From Chlorokybus atmophyticus (taxonomy: Eukaryota; Streptophyta; Chlorokybophyceae; Chlorokybales; Chlorokybaceae), in assembly GCA_009103225.1 (NCBI GenBank), contig RHPI01001037.1:1264588-1328587 (forward strand): DNA of 64,000 nucleotides, given 5' to 3'. The translations under genes were made by a program, and so were the position numbers. Shown here one piece after another: positions 44,006 through 56,447 of the stretch (the stretch's first letter is position 1; each line of letters begins with the position of its first letter). The notes under the pieces are model-generated. The model did no database searches and was not told where the DNA came from. It saw nothing but the letters and a program-made list of their open reading frames with translations.

Positions 44006-46130
44006 AGTACATTGTGGACCTATGTATTGGTAGTCAGATTGTTGTGGTTGTTGGACACACGGTGCTGCATGAAGAGATATGCATCTCCGTGAATGGAGAG
44101 GACATGCTGGTATGAACCACATGTACAGTTCTGCCTTACATATGCTGCCAACTTCTTGCGGAGACATCAAATGCAGCATACGCGTGTAGGCAAATGTCAG
44201 GATATGACTGGCTATTGCGCTGTGTGACTGCGCTGCCCACACGCACGCACGCATGCAAGCACCAAGTTTGACCAAGGCTTGGTAAATCGTTGGTGAAAAG
44301 GCTTGATGTTGTGTACTGCTCAGCACACATGCACGACGTGACGTGTGAACAGTGCGTGACACAACAGAGCATGCAATCACGGCATCTCATGAAGCTGTTT
44401 TTGCTGTTGCCAAACATTCAATGGCGGCTTGATACTGATAATGCACACCTGACTTGGCGCACAGCATCAACACGTACTATTCCAGTTTGTCAGGTGTCAT
44501 GCAATGGTTGAGCCTGCCTTGAGCGCTGAGCATGTGCATACAGCAAGGACGTGTTGTTTAGATCTGCATGGCATGCCATGGTATAAGCAATGCAAACACA
44601 TGCAGCACGGCTGTAGCCTGTCCTTCGGGGATCTGAGTAAGTAGTAGTCGTTCTGTTGCATTAGCTGCACAAGCTGCACATGTTTGGTGCTGAGCCTCAC
44701 ACGGTTAGACAAAACACAATCCTCCGCGGCGCATCACATGCCAGATGTCACCATGCATGCTGCACAACACATCAATGGAAGGGGAATGTATGCAGTCAAC
44801 ACGCACGCACACACACCATCATATACTCGTCTCTTGTAGAGACGTGACAGGCACCACAGATGGAAGGCAGGCAAGAGCCAGTGCAGGAGACAATTCATGT
44901 TGTTTTGTTGTTTAGAAATGGCGCATACGAATCTTCACACGGGAGCCCTGCCCTTGTGCACTCCTGTCAATTGCATCCATCCATTCCAGCTACAAAGAGA
45001 GCAGGCCTACCTAGCAACACTCTGCTGGCATGAAAGGCACCAATTGTTGTCGCCTGAGAAGCACATAATTGCGCGTCAAACGTTGATACATGCAAGGACA
45101 CTGATGGACACGCCTGTGCCACGCGCGCTTGCAAGGAAGAAAGGCTCAGGCTGAAACAACTCTCTGATACCTGCGAAGCATACAAAAAGGCAAGGGACAC
45201 GTATTGCTACCAACACTGGCATCAAGGGTTTGCCTGAATGTCCAGAAGACAACAAAATTGCACAAACCAGCACACGCATGCACACGCTCTACCATGCACC
45301 CAAGCATGCACTGCAGTGCAAGGGGGGACCAGCAGTGCACCTGCTGAGAATCAGAGCTCTGCTTTGCACATGGAGACCTGCCTCCAATCGCCCCCCTACC
45401 TGACTGCGCCTGCCATCAGACATTATGACGAAGGTGATGACCACGACAAGCGTTGAAAAAGCATTGTGAAGGGTTGAAATGGTCTGTCTAAGCTACTCAC
45501 CAGTGTAACGACCTTTGTAGTTGATGACCATGCCGGTTGCAAAGCCACCTTCTGCAGGAATCAAGCACCACATAGCCCACTGCCTTGTTGTCAGCACATG
45601 AGGCTCAGACTTCAGAATGCCGAGAGATATCCACACACACAGACGCACCCACAGTCAAACAAACACCCAGGCACACGCGCGCAGAGGCACCCACCCACAT
45701 GCAGTGCACACAGACGAGCACGCAAGCTGCACTCTGCAATCGCAGCAGCAGCTTCATGGCAGTTGCACACCCCTCACCGTGCCAAGGCATGCACACTCAC
45801 CATTGAAGCACATCGCCTGCCACCTGCAAACATGATCGCACTACTGACATTGTGAAACAGATCATGTGTGAGATGACATAAACCACCAGCAGTATACAAA
45901 CGCAAAGTACACCAGTCGAGTCAAGACCACCAGCATAAGAGATCCTCACAAGGCGGCAACAGCACAGACAGCGTCACATTATGCGCAATCCAGAAGAGAT
46001 AGACAGTGCAAACAGCAGTATTATCCCGGCAGCTGTATAAACAATATATGTACAAGCTAACAGCAGCAACAGCATGCAAGCTAACCAAGGCTTGAAGGAG
46101 AGAGAGAGCGACATGTCTCTAGGACATTGG
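44006..46130. other. spacer downstream of VPS29
   Basis: No complete gene was recognised. It contains two linked exon-like segments on the minus strand at 45501-45823 (listed separately) and many CA/GCATGC-rich words. Nothing else is supportable. Confidence 0.45.
45501..45823 (-). CDS. possible exons of an unrecognised minus-strand gene
   Basis: Two segments, 45801-45823 and 45501-45551, have good acceptors (TTTGCAG, CCTGCAG) and GTGAGT donors. Joined in phase they read WQAMCFNEGGFATG then MVINYKGRYTG. Matching phase and strong splice sites argue for a real gene, but its other exons were not found and I do not recognise the protein. A hydrophobic stretch further on (STLVVVITFVIMS, about 45410-45450) may be intron. 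Confidence 0.3.
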
Positions 46131-46150
46131 TGGTGTTTAGAAAAACACCA
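46131..46150 (-). terminator. histone-type 3' stem-loop
   Basis: The arms TGGTGTTT (46131-46138) and AAACACCA (46143-46150) pair perfectly around a 4-base loop (TTCT on the minus strand), about 92 bp after the H3 stop codon. On the minus strand it is preceded by CAAAA and followed by CCAATG. This matches the layout of the 3' stem-loop of replication-dependent histone mRNAs (C/A-rich flank, GG-pyrimidine stem, tetraloop, ACC). Volvocine algae and animals use such signals in place of poly(A). Confidence 0.75.
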
Positions 46151-46241
46151 TTTTGCAGAGCAGAGAGGGTTTGCGAATGAAACACACCGCCCCTGTCAGG
46201 AAGAAGAAGAAGTTGCAGGATATGAAGACGGAAGTCACCGC

Positions 46242-47488
<1,247 letters not shown>

Positions 47489-47965
47489 ATGGTGTTTTAC
47501 GTAAGCCACGCACAGTGACCGTCTGCTAAAAAGCATGCAACTCTTTGGTCGCAATGTGCTGTTTGATACAACGACTAGTGAATAGTGTGACATGGTGCGA
47601 TATGACATCATATACAGTCACAGTAATTGTGGAGGGTTGTGGCAGGCGTTGAGAGCGGCTCAGTTTCTGGCCATTGGGCTCACCAGCTTCACGCAGAAGG
47701 CGTTCAGGTACATGCTGTAGCAAGGCATGTTTGTCTTTGTCAGAAGTGCGTAAATACATAACTTCGAACGGAAGACAAAGACATAAGATAGTTGCAATGT
47801 ATTTGGTACCAAGTGATTGAAGTGCATGTTGTAGGTCTTCCTGTCCTGTGCAGTTGCGTATGCAATAATCGACGTTGCCGTTTGTCTTTTGTTGCCATGA
47901 TTGTACCGATAGTGACTCTACTGGTTTTCAAGATGTAAATAGATTTGCTGTTTCATGGTGATCAT

Positions 47966-47999
<34 letters not shown>

Positions 48000-50148
48000 A
48001 AACAGGGAGAGGGTGAAGAAGTTTGATGCGCGGGATCTGGATGTGGACATGTCTGGCAAGCGCGTGATGGTGACGGGCGCCAACTCCGGCATCGGACTCG
48101 AAGCATCCAAGGCATGCGCCATGAGGTGCGTTTGTGCGCATCACCACCACCACCACCACCACCAGCACAACACCAACAAGATACTCTCGTTGCAGGTCCC
48201 TTGGTGTTGGTCCTTGATGTGGTTGACATGGTACTCTTGTTGTTATTGTTGTTCTTGCTGTATCAGGAAGGCTACAGTGTATCTTGTGTGCCGGAGCAAG
48301 GAGCGCGGGGAGCAGGCGCAGGCCGAGATCAAAGCCGCAACCAACAACCCAAACGTCCATCTCAAGGCAAGCACAACACCCACAAACGACAACACTAACA
48401 ACGAGGCAAGTGCTGAATGCGAGTCACACGGCAACAGGTGTGCGATGTGTCTTCTTTGGCGCAAGTGCGCCAGCTGGCGGCCGACTTCTCCGCCTCGGGC
48501 GAACCGCTCCACGTCCTCGTCCAGAACGCTGGCGTCATGTACGGCGAGCGCAAACACACGGAAGATGGGTAAGACACGCGCGTGTGCACATATGCGCATG
48601 CGTGCATGCGTGTGTGTGTGCGTGTGTACGCGCGCGTGTGAGCGTGCGTGAGGGTATGTACATGTGTATGTGTGTGGCGAGTGCATGTGAACGCGCATGT
48701 GCCTGCTCATGTGTATGGGTGCATGTGTGTATGTGTATGGGCGCGCGCGTGTGTGCGTGCGTGTGTCTGCGTGGGATCCATGCCTTTCATTGTCAAAACC
48801 ACGTCCGTTTGCAGGTTTGAGGTGAACTTTGCGACGAACGTGTTGGGTCCCTTCGTGCTGACGGAGCTGCTGCTGCCTGTGCTGGAGCGGTCGGCGCCGT
48901 CGAGGGTCATATTCGTCGCGTCCGGTGGAATGCTCACCGAAACACTTGAAACAGAGGACTTGCAGGTGAGCAGTGTCAAGAGAGTAATGAGGGGCGGTTT
49001 GCGCGTGTGTACAAGAGGGCTGTACTGGAGTGATGTGTATGTGTACAGTCGTGCGTATAACAAGCACATGCACATGAACATGCTCACATGCCTGCGCACC
49101 CGCGCGTGCACATGCAAGCACACGCACACATCTATGAACACCCTCATACACAAGCGCGCATGCGAGTGCACGTGAGTGCGCGCGCACGCACAAACACACA
49201 CTCGCGCGTATGCTTGGGAGTGTGCATGCAGATAACCATGCACTTCCAGGCACACGACTACACACGCAAGCAAGCACGCACGCACTCCATACACGTCTCT
49301 CTCTCCCCAACACCACCCACCCACCCACCCACCCTCTCCCCCCGCAGATGGCCACGGCGCGCTCCTTTGACGGCCAGAAGCAGTACGCGATCAACAAGCG
49401 TCAGCAGGTGGCGCTGGTGGAGCGGTGGGCGGAGCTGCAATCTGGACACAAGGACGGAGGAGGAGTGGGGTTCTACTCCGTGCATCCGGGGTGGGCGGAC
49501 ACCGCGGCGGTGCGCACGTTCATGCCGGGGTTCTATGAGAGGTAGGGTGTCTGAGGGGAGAGAGATATGGCAAGGATGGTTGGTTGGCAACTCGGTTGGG
49601 TCGTCATGTTGGGGAGTGCATCTGGTTTGCTTAGTGCTTGTCACGCGCACTCGCCCGCACACAAACCATGCTGGCAATGACAAGTGCACTCGCGTGTGCG
49701 CATATGCACACATGTGTGCGTGCGGGGGTTCATGTGCATATACATGCAATCATGCATATATGCGCAAGCATACGCCCACTACCACAAGCGCACTTGCAGG
49801 AGGATGCGCAAACATGTATGCACACACGCGCGCACGCGCATACACCCACACCCACACCCACACCCACACCCACACCCACACCCACACCCACACCCACACC
49901 CTCGAATCCACTGCAGGCTGAAGTCCAAGTTGCGGACGGCTGAGGAGGGCGCCGACGGCGTCGTTTGGCTGGCGTGCCTGGCGGACAGCGCGAAGCTGCA
50001 GCCGGGTGGTTTCTACCTGGACCGTCAGCCGCAGAGCAAGCACCTCACGCTCGGGGGGACGCACTACGGACGGAAAGAGGTGGACAGGCTGTGGGGGAGG
50101 CTCAGGGAAATGGGCGGGTTGGGAGAGGAGAGTAAGGGGCGTGAGTGA
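47489..50148 (+). CDS. DHRS12-like short-chain dehydrogenase
   Basis: Eight exons give 333 residues: 47489-47500, 47646-47707, 48006-48125, 48267-48366, 48438-48568, 48815-48965, 49348-49541 and 49917-50148. After an N-terminal FLAIGLTSFTQKAF helix come the cofactor motif VTGANSGIGLEASKA, VYLVCRSKERG, CDVSSLAQVRQL, NAGVMYG, NFATNVLGPF, the active-site Ser region VIFVASGGML, YAINKRQQ (YxxxK) and the signature VHPGWADTAAVR.FMPGFYER. These match the DHRS12 (SDR40C) family, whose substrate is not well established. Length fits (human form about 317). The first coding exon is only 12 bases, and the intron after 48366 starts with GC. A (GT)n run at about 47969-47996 lies in intron 2. Confidence 0.92.
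48569..49347 (+). repeat. GT-rich and CA-rich introns flanking one exon
   Basis: The intron 48569-48814 is dominated by TG/GCGTG words and the intron 48966-49347 by CA/CGCA words. Their transcripts could therefore pair across the 151-bp exon 48815-48965. No other genes in the window show this arrangement so clearly. Confidence 0.6.
49842..49900. repeat. (ACACCC)n hexanucleotide repeat
   Basis: About ten ACACCC units run just upstream of the last DHRS12 exon, within its final intron, followed by CTCGAATCCACTGCAG. Confidence 0.9.
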
Positions 50149-50895
50149 ATAAACCATTGGTATATGGTGTATATGGTGGTATAGCATCGGAAATAACGCG
50201 CTGAGAGAAAGCGTTGAGAGTGCGGCATGTTGCGGTAATGGAGTTGCTCGGCCTGCGTGTGTTCAAAGCCTCCCCAGGTAATGTCAATGCGTGTCAGCTG
50301 AGGACATTGTTAGTTAGCAACAACAAGGTATACATAGATGTGGTAGTGTTCATCGGATTGAATGAGCACACTGGCTGAGAACACTTGCTATCTAGCGCTA
50401 CTGTTATTTGGTAACCTGAGCGGTTGGGTGATTGGTACACGCGCACAGTGCTGCTCCCAACAAGCAATATATGCGCATCCGAGTTGTGTTATTTTTGTTA
50501 GTGAGTTACTCTGAGAGTGTACTTGTCTGACCCTTGTCTCAACTGATATCTGTACGAGTCCGAGTCAGACCCTTAATCTACAACGCCAAACTCAACTGGT
50601 CACACTGTGCGTGAAAGCTCAGCTGCCGTCAACAAGTCTCTTGGGCGTTGCACTCACCCACTCACGCATTCAGTCACCGACTATCCCGCAAATTCCCTTA
50701 ACTAGTGGCAAAGTTGTCATGGCAGTGAAACAGTGTGTACATACAATGCGAAACGGCAATGCACATGCATAGTGGCAGGTGTTTTGGGAGGGCAGGGATC
50801 AGGTAGATTAAGCTGAAAGATTGGTAAGTCAGGGCTAGGCAGCTGTGAAGTTGTTCGGCAGTGTGCGCATGGGTTTGCTAGGTTGCTAGGCTAGC
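50149..50895. other. intergenic, nothing recognised
   Basis: This lies between the DHRS12 stop and the next possible exon. No coding, RNA or repeat feature was seen. Confidence 0.5.
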
Positions 50896-51569
50896 ATGCA
50901 CAGTGGGGTTCTTGTCTTTGAGATGCAACACAAGGATGCCACGCAGCGTGGTTTTGCGTCACGTGGACAGGTGAACTCGGAGGTGCTGTGGCTGAACGAC
51001 AACCGGGGTGAGCGCGTGGCCCGTTTCGATGCCAACTTCCGCATCAAGCTGCTACCTCCAGAACAGCCGCATGCGCAGCCTCAGTGGCAAGTAGAGCACA
51101 TGCTAGCGCGCTCACAATCATATGCGTACAGACGCGCACACGCACATCAATGGCACGCGTACACGCCAAGTCGCAAGCAAATCCGTGATCTTACACATGC
51201 GCACGTCCATTTCCACCATTGCGAGCTGGCAACTCAGCATATGCTCTATGCTTGCAGGGGTCCATACAGAACTCCAAAATATCTGAAAGTCCTTGACGCC
51301 AGCAACAACTGCCTCAAAGGCCTAGACAAGGTGACTGACCAATATCAGCGTCTATCAAGTAGTCACCTTGTGGAGAGAGCTGACAGTGACTAGTACGACA
51401 GGTGATCGGTGCGTTGGAGTCGCGCAAGTGGTCGCTGCGCGAGCTGTATCTGGGTGGCAACCCAATATGCGAAGACGGGATACCGCACCACACTCCTCGC
51501 ACGTTTGTTGTCTCAGCATGCCGTGACGGAGGTGCTGAGCGCGTGAACGCCATCCGCCTGCACTTCAGT
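50896..51569 (+). CDS. leucine-rich-repeat protein, partial and shifted
   Basis: The firm exons are 51258-51330 (YLKVLDASNNCLKGLDK) and one starting at 51402 (WSLRELYLGGNPICED), joined in phase 0; both are leucine-rich repeats. Upstream, 50896-51086 (start MHSGVLVFEMQHKDATQRGF) may be the first exon or exons, linked by a possible GC donor at CAGTG/GCAAGT. After NPICED the frame reads into non-LRR sequence. One base over, the DNA encodes TGYRTTLLARLLSQHAVTEV, which looks like an LRR cap followed by a stop. A one-base indel is therefore suspected near 51475. Function unknown. The end coordinate is approximate. Confidence 0.5.
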
Positions 51570-52006
51570 CAGGAGGCTTGTAAGCCACATCATCCAACAA
51601 CACATCAACGACGACGTCAACAAACAGTGCAAAGACGAAGATCCAGATCCAGCGAGTGTCTTCTTCGTGCGCCTCATTCTGTGACGATTGCGAGCGCGCG
51701 TGTATGTGCATGTTTGCACGCACATGTGCGTGTATGCGTGCTGTGTGTTCACACACGCGCATTTGTGCGTGCGTGTGTATCTGCAACACGCTACTCTCAC
51801 TGACATGCAGGAAACAAGCTGTGAGTGGGGACGCTTGGGTTTGCACTATGAACGTGAAGTCGCAGTCCACTCGGGCGCTTGCAGGGGGGAAGAACAGTTC
51901 CTGCAGATCAGTGAAAGAAAGGCGCAAGGGAACGCACACCTATAACCCACCGATACATGTCAGAGACTCCAGTATGATACAAGCACAAAGAACATGTGCA
52001 TACAAG

Positions 52007-53421
52007 TCAGACGACTGCTGTTGGAGATACTGCTTCAACCTCAATTTCCTCTCCTGCATCTTTCGGTGCAAGATCCTGTCACAATGCCTTCACATCACAA
52101 ACACATCAACAGCACCATAAAACATCAAAACAAAGTGTACCTTGTAGTACTTCATGTCAACTGCCACGCCAAGGATGTCTGCCATGGCCTCAAGGACCAA
52201 CATTTGGTCTCGAGAGGCGATGGCCTCTGTAATTGTAATCATCTCGTCATCATCAACTGCGCCTGATTGTTTGCCGGCGTGGATACGTGAAGAAAGGTGA
52301 TCGTACAAAGCCTGCAACCTGCAATGTGATGCACGTCAACTATGTATGCTTTGAACCACAGGTCAGAAAGACAAACTTACTTGCGGACCCATATCCCGAT
52401 TTTAGTTGCTGGCAGCTTGGCTAATGATATGTTTTATTTGCAGAACGTTTCGAAGAGTATCTGAGGGAGAGCTTGACGCCACCAATGCCGGGTTCATTTG
52501 GACGCGTAGAACTCTATCGTGCTTACCTGGAACAGACTGACTTCGTCAGTTGCAGGCAGCTTGGCACACGTTTGCCAGGTAGACTCAAGCACAGAGAGAA
52601 AACGCTGCACTTCGAAGTCAGTCTGTTCCAGGTAAGCACGATAGAGTTCTATGCGTCCAAAGGAACCCGGCATTGGTGGCGTCAAGTTCTCGCTCAGATA
52701 TTCTTCGAAGCGTTCTGCAAATAAAACATATCATTAGCCAAGTGACTAGCCCTGCCTTCAACAGCTGCACATGAAAGCCTGAATGTGCATGCAAGGTAGC
52801 TTACCTTGGAGCCCACGCATGTGAAACATGCCTTTGACGCGAAGATACAAAGCTGCATGGTGTTGGGCCTTGATCTTCATGGCGTCTTATTCGCGCCATC
52901 TTCACCACTTCGGCTTCCATCTGGCCCAGCACCAACGTACTGGCAACCTCCTTCTCCAAAGCTTCAATCTTTAATGCTTTGGTGTAGGCGTCATATTCGC
53001 CAGATATATGCAGAACCTCGGCACTTAACATCTCCGCGGCGGCAGCGTCTCGCGCAAGGCTAAAGCTGAGAGCGATTGCACGCTCACAATTCTGGCCGAG
53101 CTCCTTTGAGCGGAGCGCCCGAACAAAGTATTGCTGCCCTCGAGCCGCATCTCCTGTAAAGTCTTGGCCAGCAGCTGCCATTTGAAGACCGCGCCTGCAA
53201 GGGGCAAGCACAACACTAAGCAATGGTAGCAAGGACAGCCAGCAAGTAAACGGCAAGCACACGACAGTAACGCAACACAACCATCTTGGTTGAGCGTGGC
53301 ATGATAACAAAGGCGACAAGACATGAACACATGCACAGAAACACCTTCGTGCGCGGGTGAAGGCGGAACTGAGTTGCTGCGGAAGACATCTCATCGCTTG
53401 CCCCGTGAAAGCGTGCGCCAT
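52007..53421 (-). CDS. unrecognised helical protein, apparently disrupted
   Basis: Minus-strand exons: 53345-53421, 52805-53194, one starting at 52714, one ending at 52381, 52141-52318 and 52007-52075 (terminal VEAVSPTAVV). The protein is rich in charged helices (LRSKELGQNCERAIALSFSL, EALEKEVASTLVLGQMEAEV, GRIELYRAYLEQTDFEVQRF, LEAMADILGVAVDMKYYK). I do not recognise the family. Two defects are visible. Exon 52805-53194 is one base too long: the frame must shift near 52880 from MARIRR to MKIKAQHHAALYLR to meet the next exon in phase. And the exon starting at 52714 is interrupted by an inverted copy of its own beginning (52416-52545). As written, the reading frame stops within that copy. It may be a pseudogene, a mutant allele or a mis-assembly. 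Confidence 0.6.
52416..52742. repeat. 130-bp inverted duplication inside an exon
   Basis: The arms 52416-52545 and 52613-52742 are reverse complements over 130 bp with about six mismatches; the spacer is 67 bp. The right arm is the original (intron end, acceptor and exon start on the minus strand). The left arm is the inverted copy. A short direct repeat, AGTTGC(.)GGCAGCTTGGC, occurs at about 52404 and about 52549, on each side of the left arm. Confidence 0.95.
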
Positions 53422-56400
53422 GATATCTTACATAAGCAACATAAGAAACTCATGCACAAGTCAACGTAATCAACAAGGCAACTGACCTTCACCAAGACAG
53501 GAGACTTCTCTCCACCGCCGGCGGCGCAAATTTACCCCGACTTCAAGCTTACTGCGATGCACAATGTGTAAGCTAAGCAGCTCATAAACCTGAGTCCCAC
53601 TAACCGATGCACAATCTGCAATGGACATAATGGCTTACCTGCTTACCGGCACCGGATGTCTGCCATCACCATAGGCACAGGACGTGGACCGCACAGGACG
53701 TGCACCACTGGTCGGGGAGCTCGAGGGTTTCTCATCAACTCAAATTGTCGCTGGTTGAACGCGTTTTTTGTGACGTTGTGTCTGGCGCTGTCGCCGCAGA
53801 CGAGTGGTGAATTGTCGTTGTTGGTCGATTGAGCCGTCAGTGGCGATTATAGTGTCGATTATAGTCTCAGTCGACGCGGGCCGAATCGACGTTGTCGAAC
53901 TTTGACGGTAAGTGCCTGTCGACGTCGACACCGTTCAACAGTTCGAGCGGGATGGACTTGTTGTCTGAAATTCACAATGTGATTTAACGTTGGTGGGCAC
54001 AAGGACATCTACGTACATGGCGGCAAAAAGAAGTGGCGCCGGCGGGAAAAGCACAAAGACAAGCCCTAAATCCCACACAACAATGAACAGCCACTGTCGA
54101 TGTCGACGCGCGTCGGCGCCTCCAAACGTGTCATGCTCAATCGACCTCGACATGAGATGACCGATCCACCTCTGTCAGCATCGACAGAACCCAACAGCCT
54201 GTTGCCTGTCATCGTCGACACGCGCTAAAAATTGTTGACATTGCTGAGTTAATACTTGCCTCACCAGCACTGCTTCGGCTCCCCGACTGCGACTGGCATT
54301 CGCCAACGGCATCGCAAAGGACAGGGTGGTTGCATAACCGCTATTATAGCCATACACATCGGGCATAAGTCTTCCCCATTGTCACGTAAGTCACGTATCG
54401 GTAGGCTATTCAAGCCAATCGGCGAAACAGGTGATAAAGACGAAAAGGCGATAGAATTTGCGCGACGCTCGCCGTCACTTAGTGTTAACGTTCGTCGTAT
54501 AATACATTTCAGGTGCACAATGCAAGCGCTCACACCAGCAAGTAGTAGTAGTCGAAAACCCTACGCAATATATGCTTTGACGATAATAATTGACTTAAAA
54601 CAGTTGCAAACGTACTGAATGTGTAACTGATTGTTGTACAATTTCGTATTTTCATTCAACATACATAACAGTTATGTCGCAAATGCACATTATATGTTTA
54701 AAAACTCGCAACATTTTCTCAGCAAGTTTTCTCAAGGGTGGGAATATGTATTCTGGTACAAAAGCATTACATTAATGATTGTGTGTAGATTAATACAAGC
54801 CGACAGGCTTATGCACATATAGTTATGACACTTATGACACTTTTACGATGCACGTAATACATTGCACCAAGCTAGCATAGTATGACGTGACGGTGATTGC
54901 CAGTATTATGCCTCTAACCGCCGTTGCTTACTTAGTTTCTCGAAGTTTAATAGAGTACATTAATGTCGATTCAGCTATCTATGCTCATTGCGTGCACCAC
55001 ATAGGTTTCCCCATCTTACCCTCCCCTATCCCCGTTTTTTTCGCTTTTCGTCGCATATTACATGTTACCGTGATTTTTTTTCATAGGTTTTGCATCCAAT
55101 GATTATGCTTGGAGCAATCATAATAACAGCTCAATTCACCGGGATCGCGCGCATGCACACGGTATGTACGAGATGAACACCGCTTCTCGCACTCTTCCAC
55201 AACAACCACATTTACCTCACTTACATATGGCATTGCAGTGCATCCGATTGCCACTAGCGAATGGCAGAGCAACAGGGCAATCAAAGCAAACATGGCAGAA
55301 CACCAGCATGTACAAAATGGTAACATAATACACCATCCTTTGTCATAGGCACAGCGGTTAGCTAATTTGAAACAGCAGAGGCCAGCAAGACAAGCAAGCA
55401 CAACACAGCAAAGCTTCTTACAGCACAACACAAGCAAGGCCAAGACCACGGGGCGGTGTCATCCTATACATCCTTGTATAAGGTATAAGTCATAGTATTG
55501 GTGATGCACAGCACCCATGCATAATGTGTAGGCAGCATGCAAAGGCAACAAGGCAAACATGAGCAGGCATGCAGCAGCTTTGTTACACCAGGGCCTTGAT
55601 CACCTAGTTCAAGCTAACCAAGTGAGATGTGTGCATGCACTCTATACCATATGCAATGTGTGGGGCAAGGCAGCAGATAGCAGGGGCACTTTAAGCAAAC
55701 AATCAACCGCTTCGAGCACACAAGGCTCGGCGTTAGAATTGGGCTTTCAGTCGGTTGTAAGGTATAAGTCATAAAGCGCATAAAAGCTGCTCCGAAAGCA
55801 AGCTCAAGCGGAAAGCGGGGCCAGATGTATCAACACACAAATACAATACCACACACGTGTCGTACAAACCACAAGGTCGAGGAGGCGCTAGGATAATCGC
55901 AATCACACGCACACTGCCTCACAGCACATGCCCAGTGTATGTGCGTAGTAGATTCGGTGCTTGTTCTGTGATGCACACTGCGCTTGTGCATGATTATCTC
56001 AACATTACAACAACGTTAATCTGTAGCCGTCAACGAAAAACTCCATCACTCTTTGCAATCCTCGACCACAACTGAAAGTTGCTTCGCACGCAACAAGCAA
56101 AGCAGCTGCATTGAGGGGAGGCAACGCTCAACACATGTAGCCAGGCCAGGACACAGCCACTTATAACCAGGCACATGCTCCACTCTGTCAAAGCATACGC
56201 AAGCTGTAGGCTGGAAGCCATGCTCACTGTTCGCAGATAAAAGGGTGGCATCCTGCACAAGCTCCCACCCACGAGTCCAATCGACGCTTCACGCACACCA
56301 CAAGAAACATTGTAAATACACTAGTGCCCACACACTACTGGATACCTGCTAATGCTAAACAATTCTTATGTACAAGTTACAGCCCAACGCACCCATCCAA

Positions 56401-56447
56401 TGCTACATACGCGCCTCAACTACGTTTAAAGCATGCACAGATATATC
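53422..56447. other. gene-free region with TCGA-rich and AT-rich parts
   Basis: No gene was recognised in 3 kb. From about 53740 to 54250 the words GTCGAC, TCGA and GTCGATTATAG recur many times. From about 54500 to 55080 the DNA is distinctly AT-rich. A 15-base word, TAAGGTATAAGTCAT, occurs at about 55478 and about 55760, enclosing roughly 280 bp. Confidence 0.55.

Noticed and set aside
45360-45480. Hydrophobic STLVVVITFVIMSDGRR segment as an exon
   Set aside because: It would need an intron under 20 bases to join the preceding exon; more likely a pyrimidine-rich intron end.
48111-48170. CACCACCA / CATCACCAC runs as a possible array or CRISPR-like repeat
   Set aside because: It is a simple triplet repeat in a DHRS12 intron, with no spacers.
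49684-50148. Frame with His-Pro repeats running into the last DHRS12 exon
   Set aside because: The His-Pro part is the ACACCC repeat in the intron; only 49917-50148 is coding.
52473-52724. Plus-strand ORF starting MTPPMPGSFGRVELYRAYLE
   Set aside because: It is the inverted copy of the minus-strand exon, not an independent gene.
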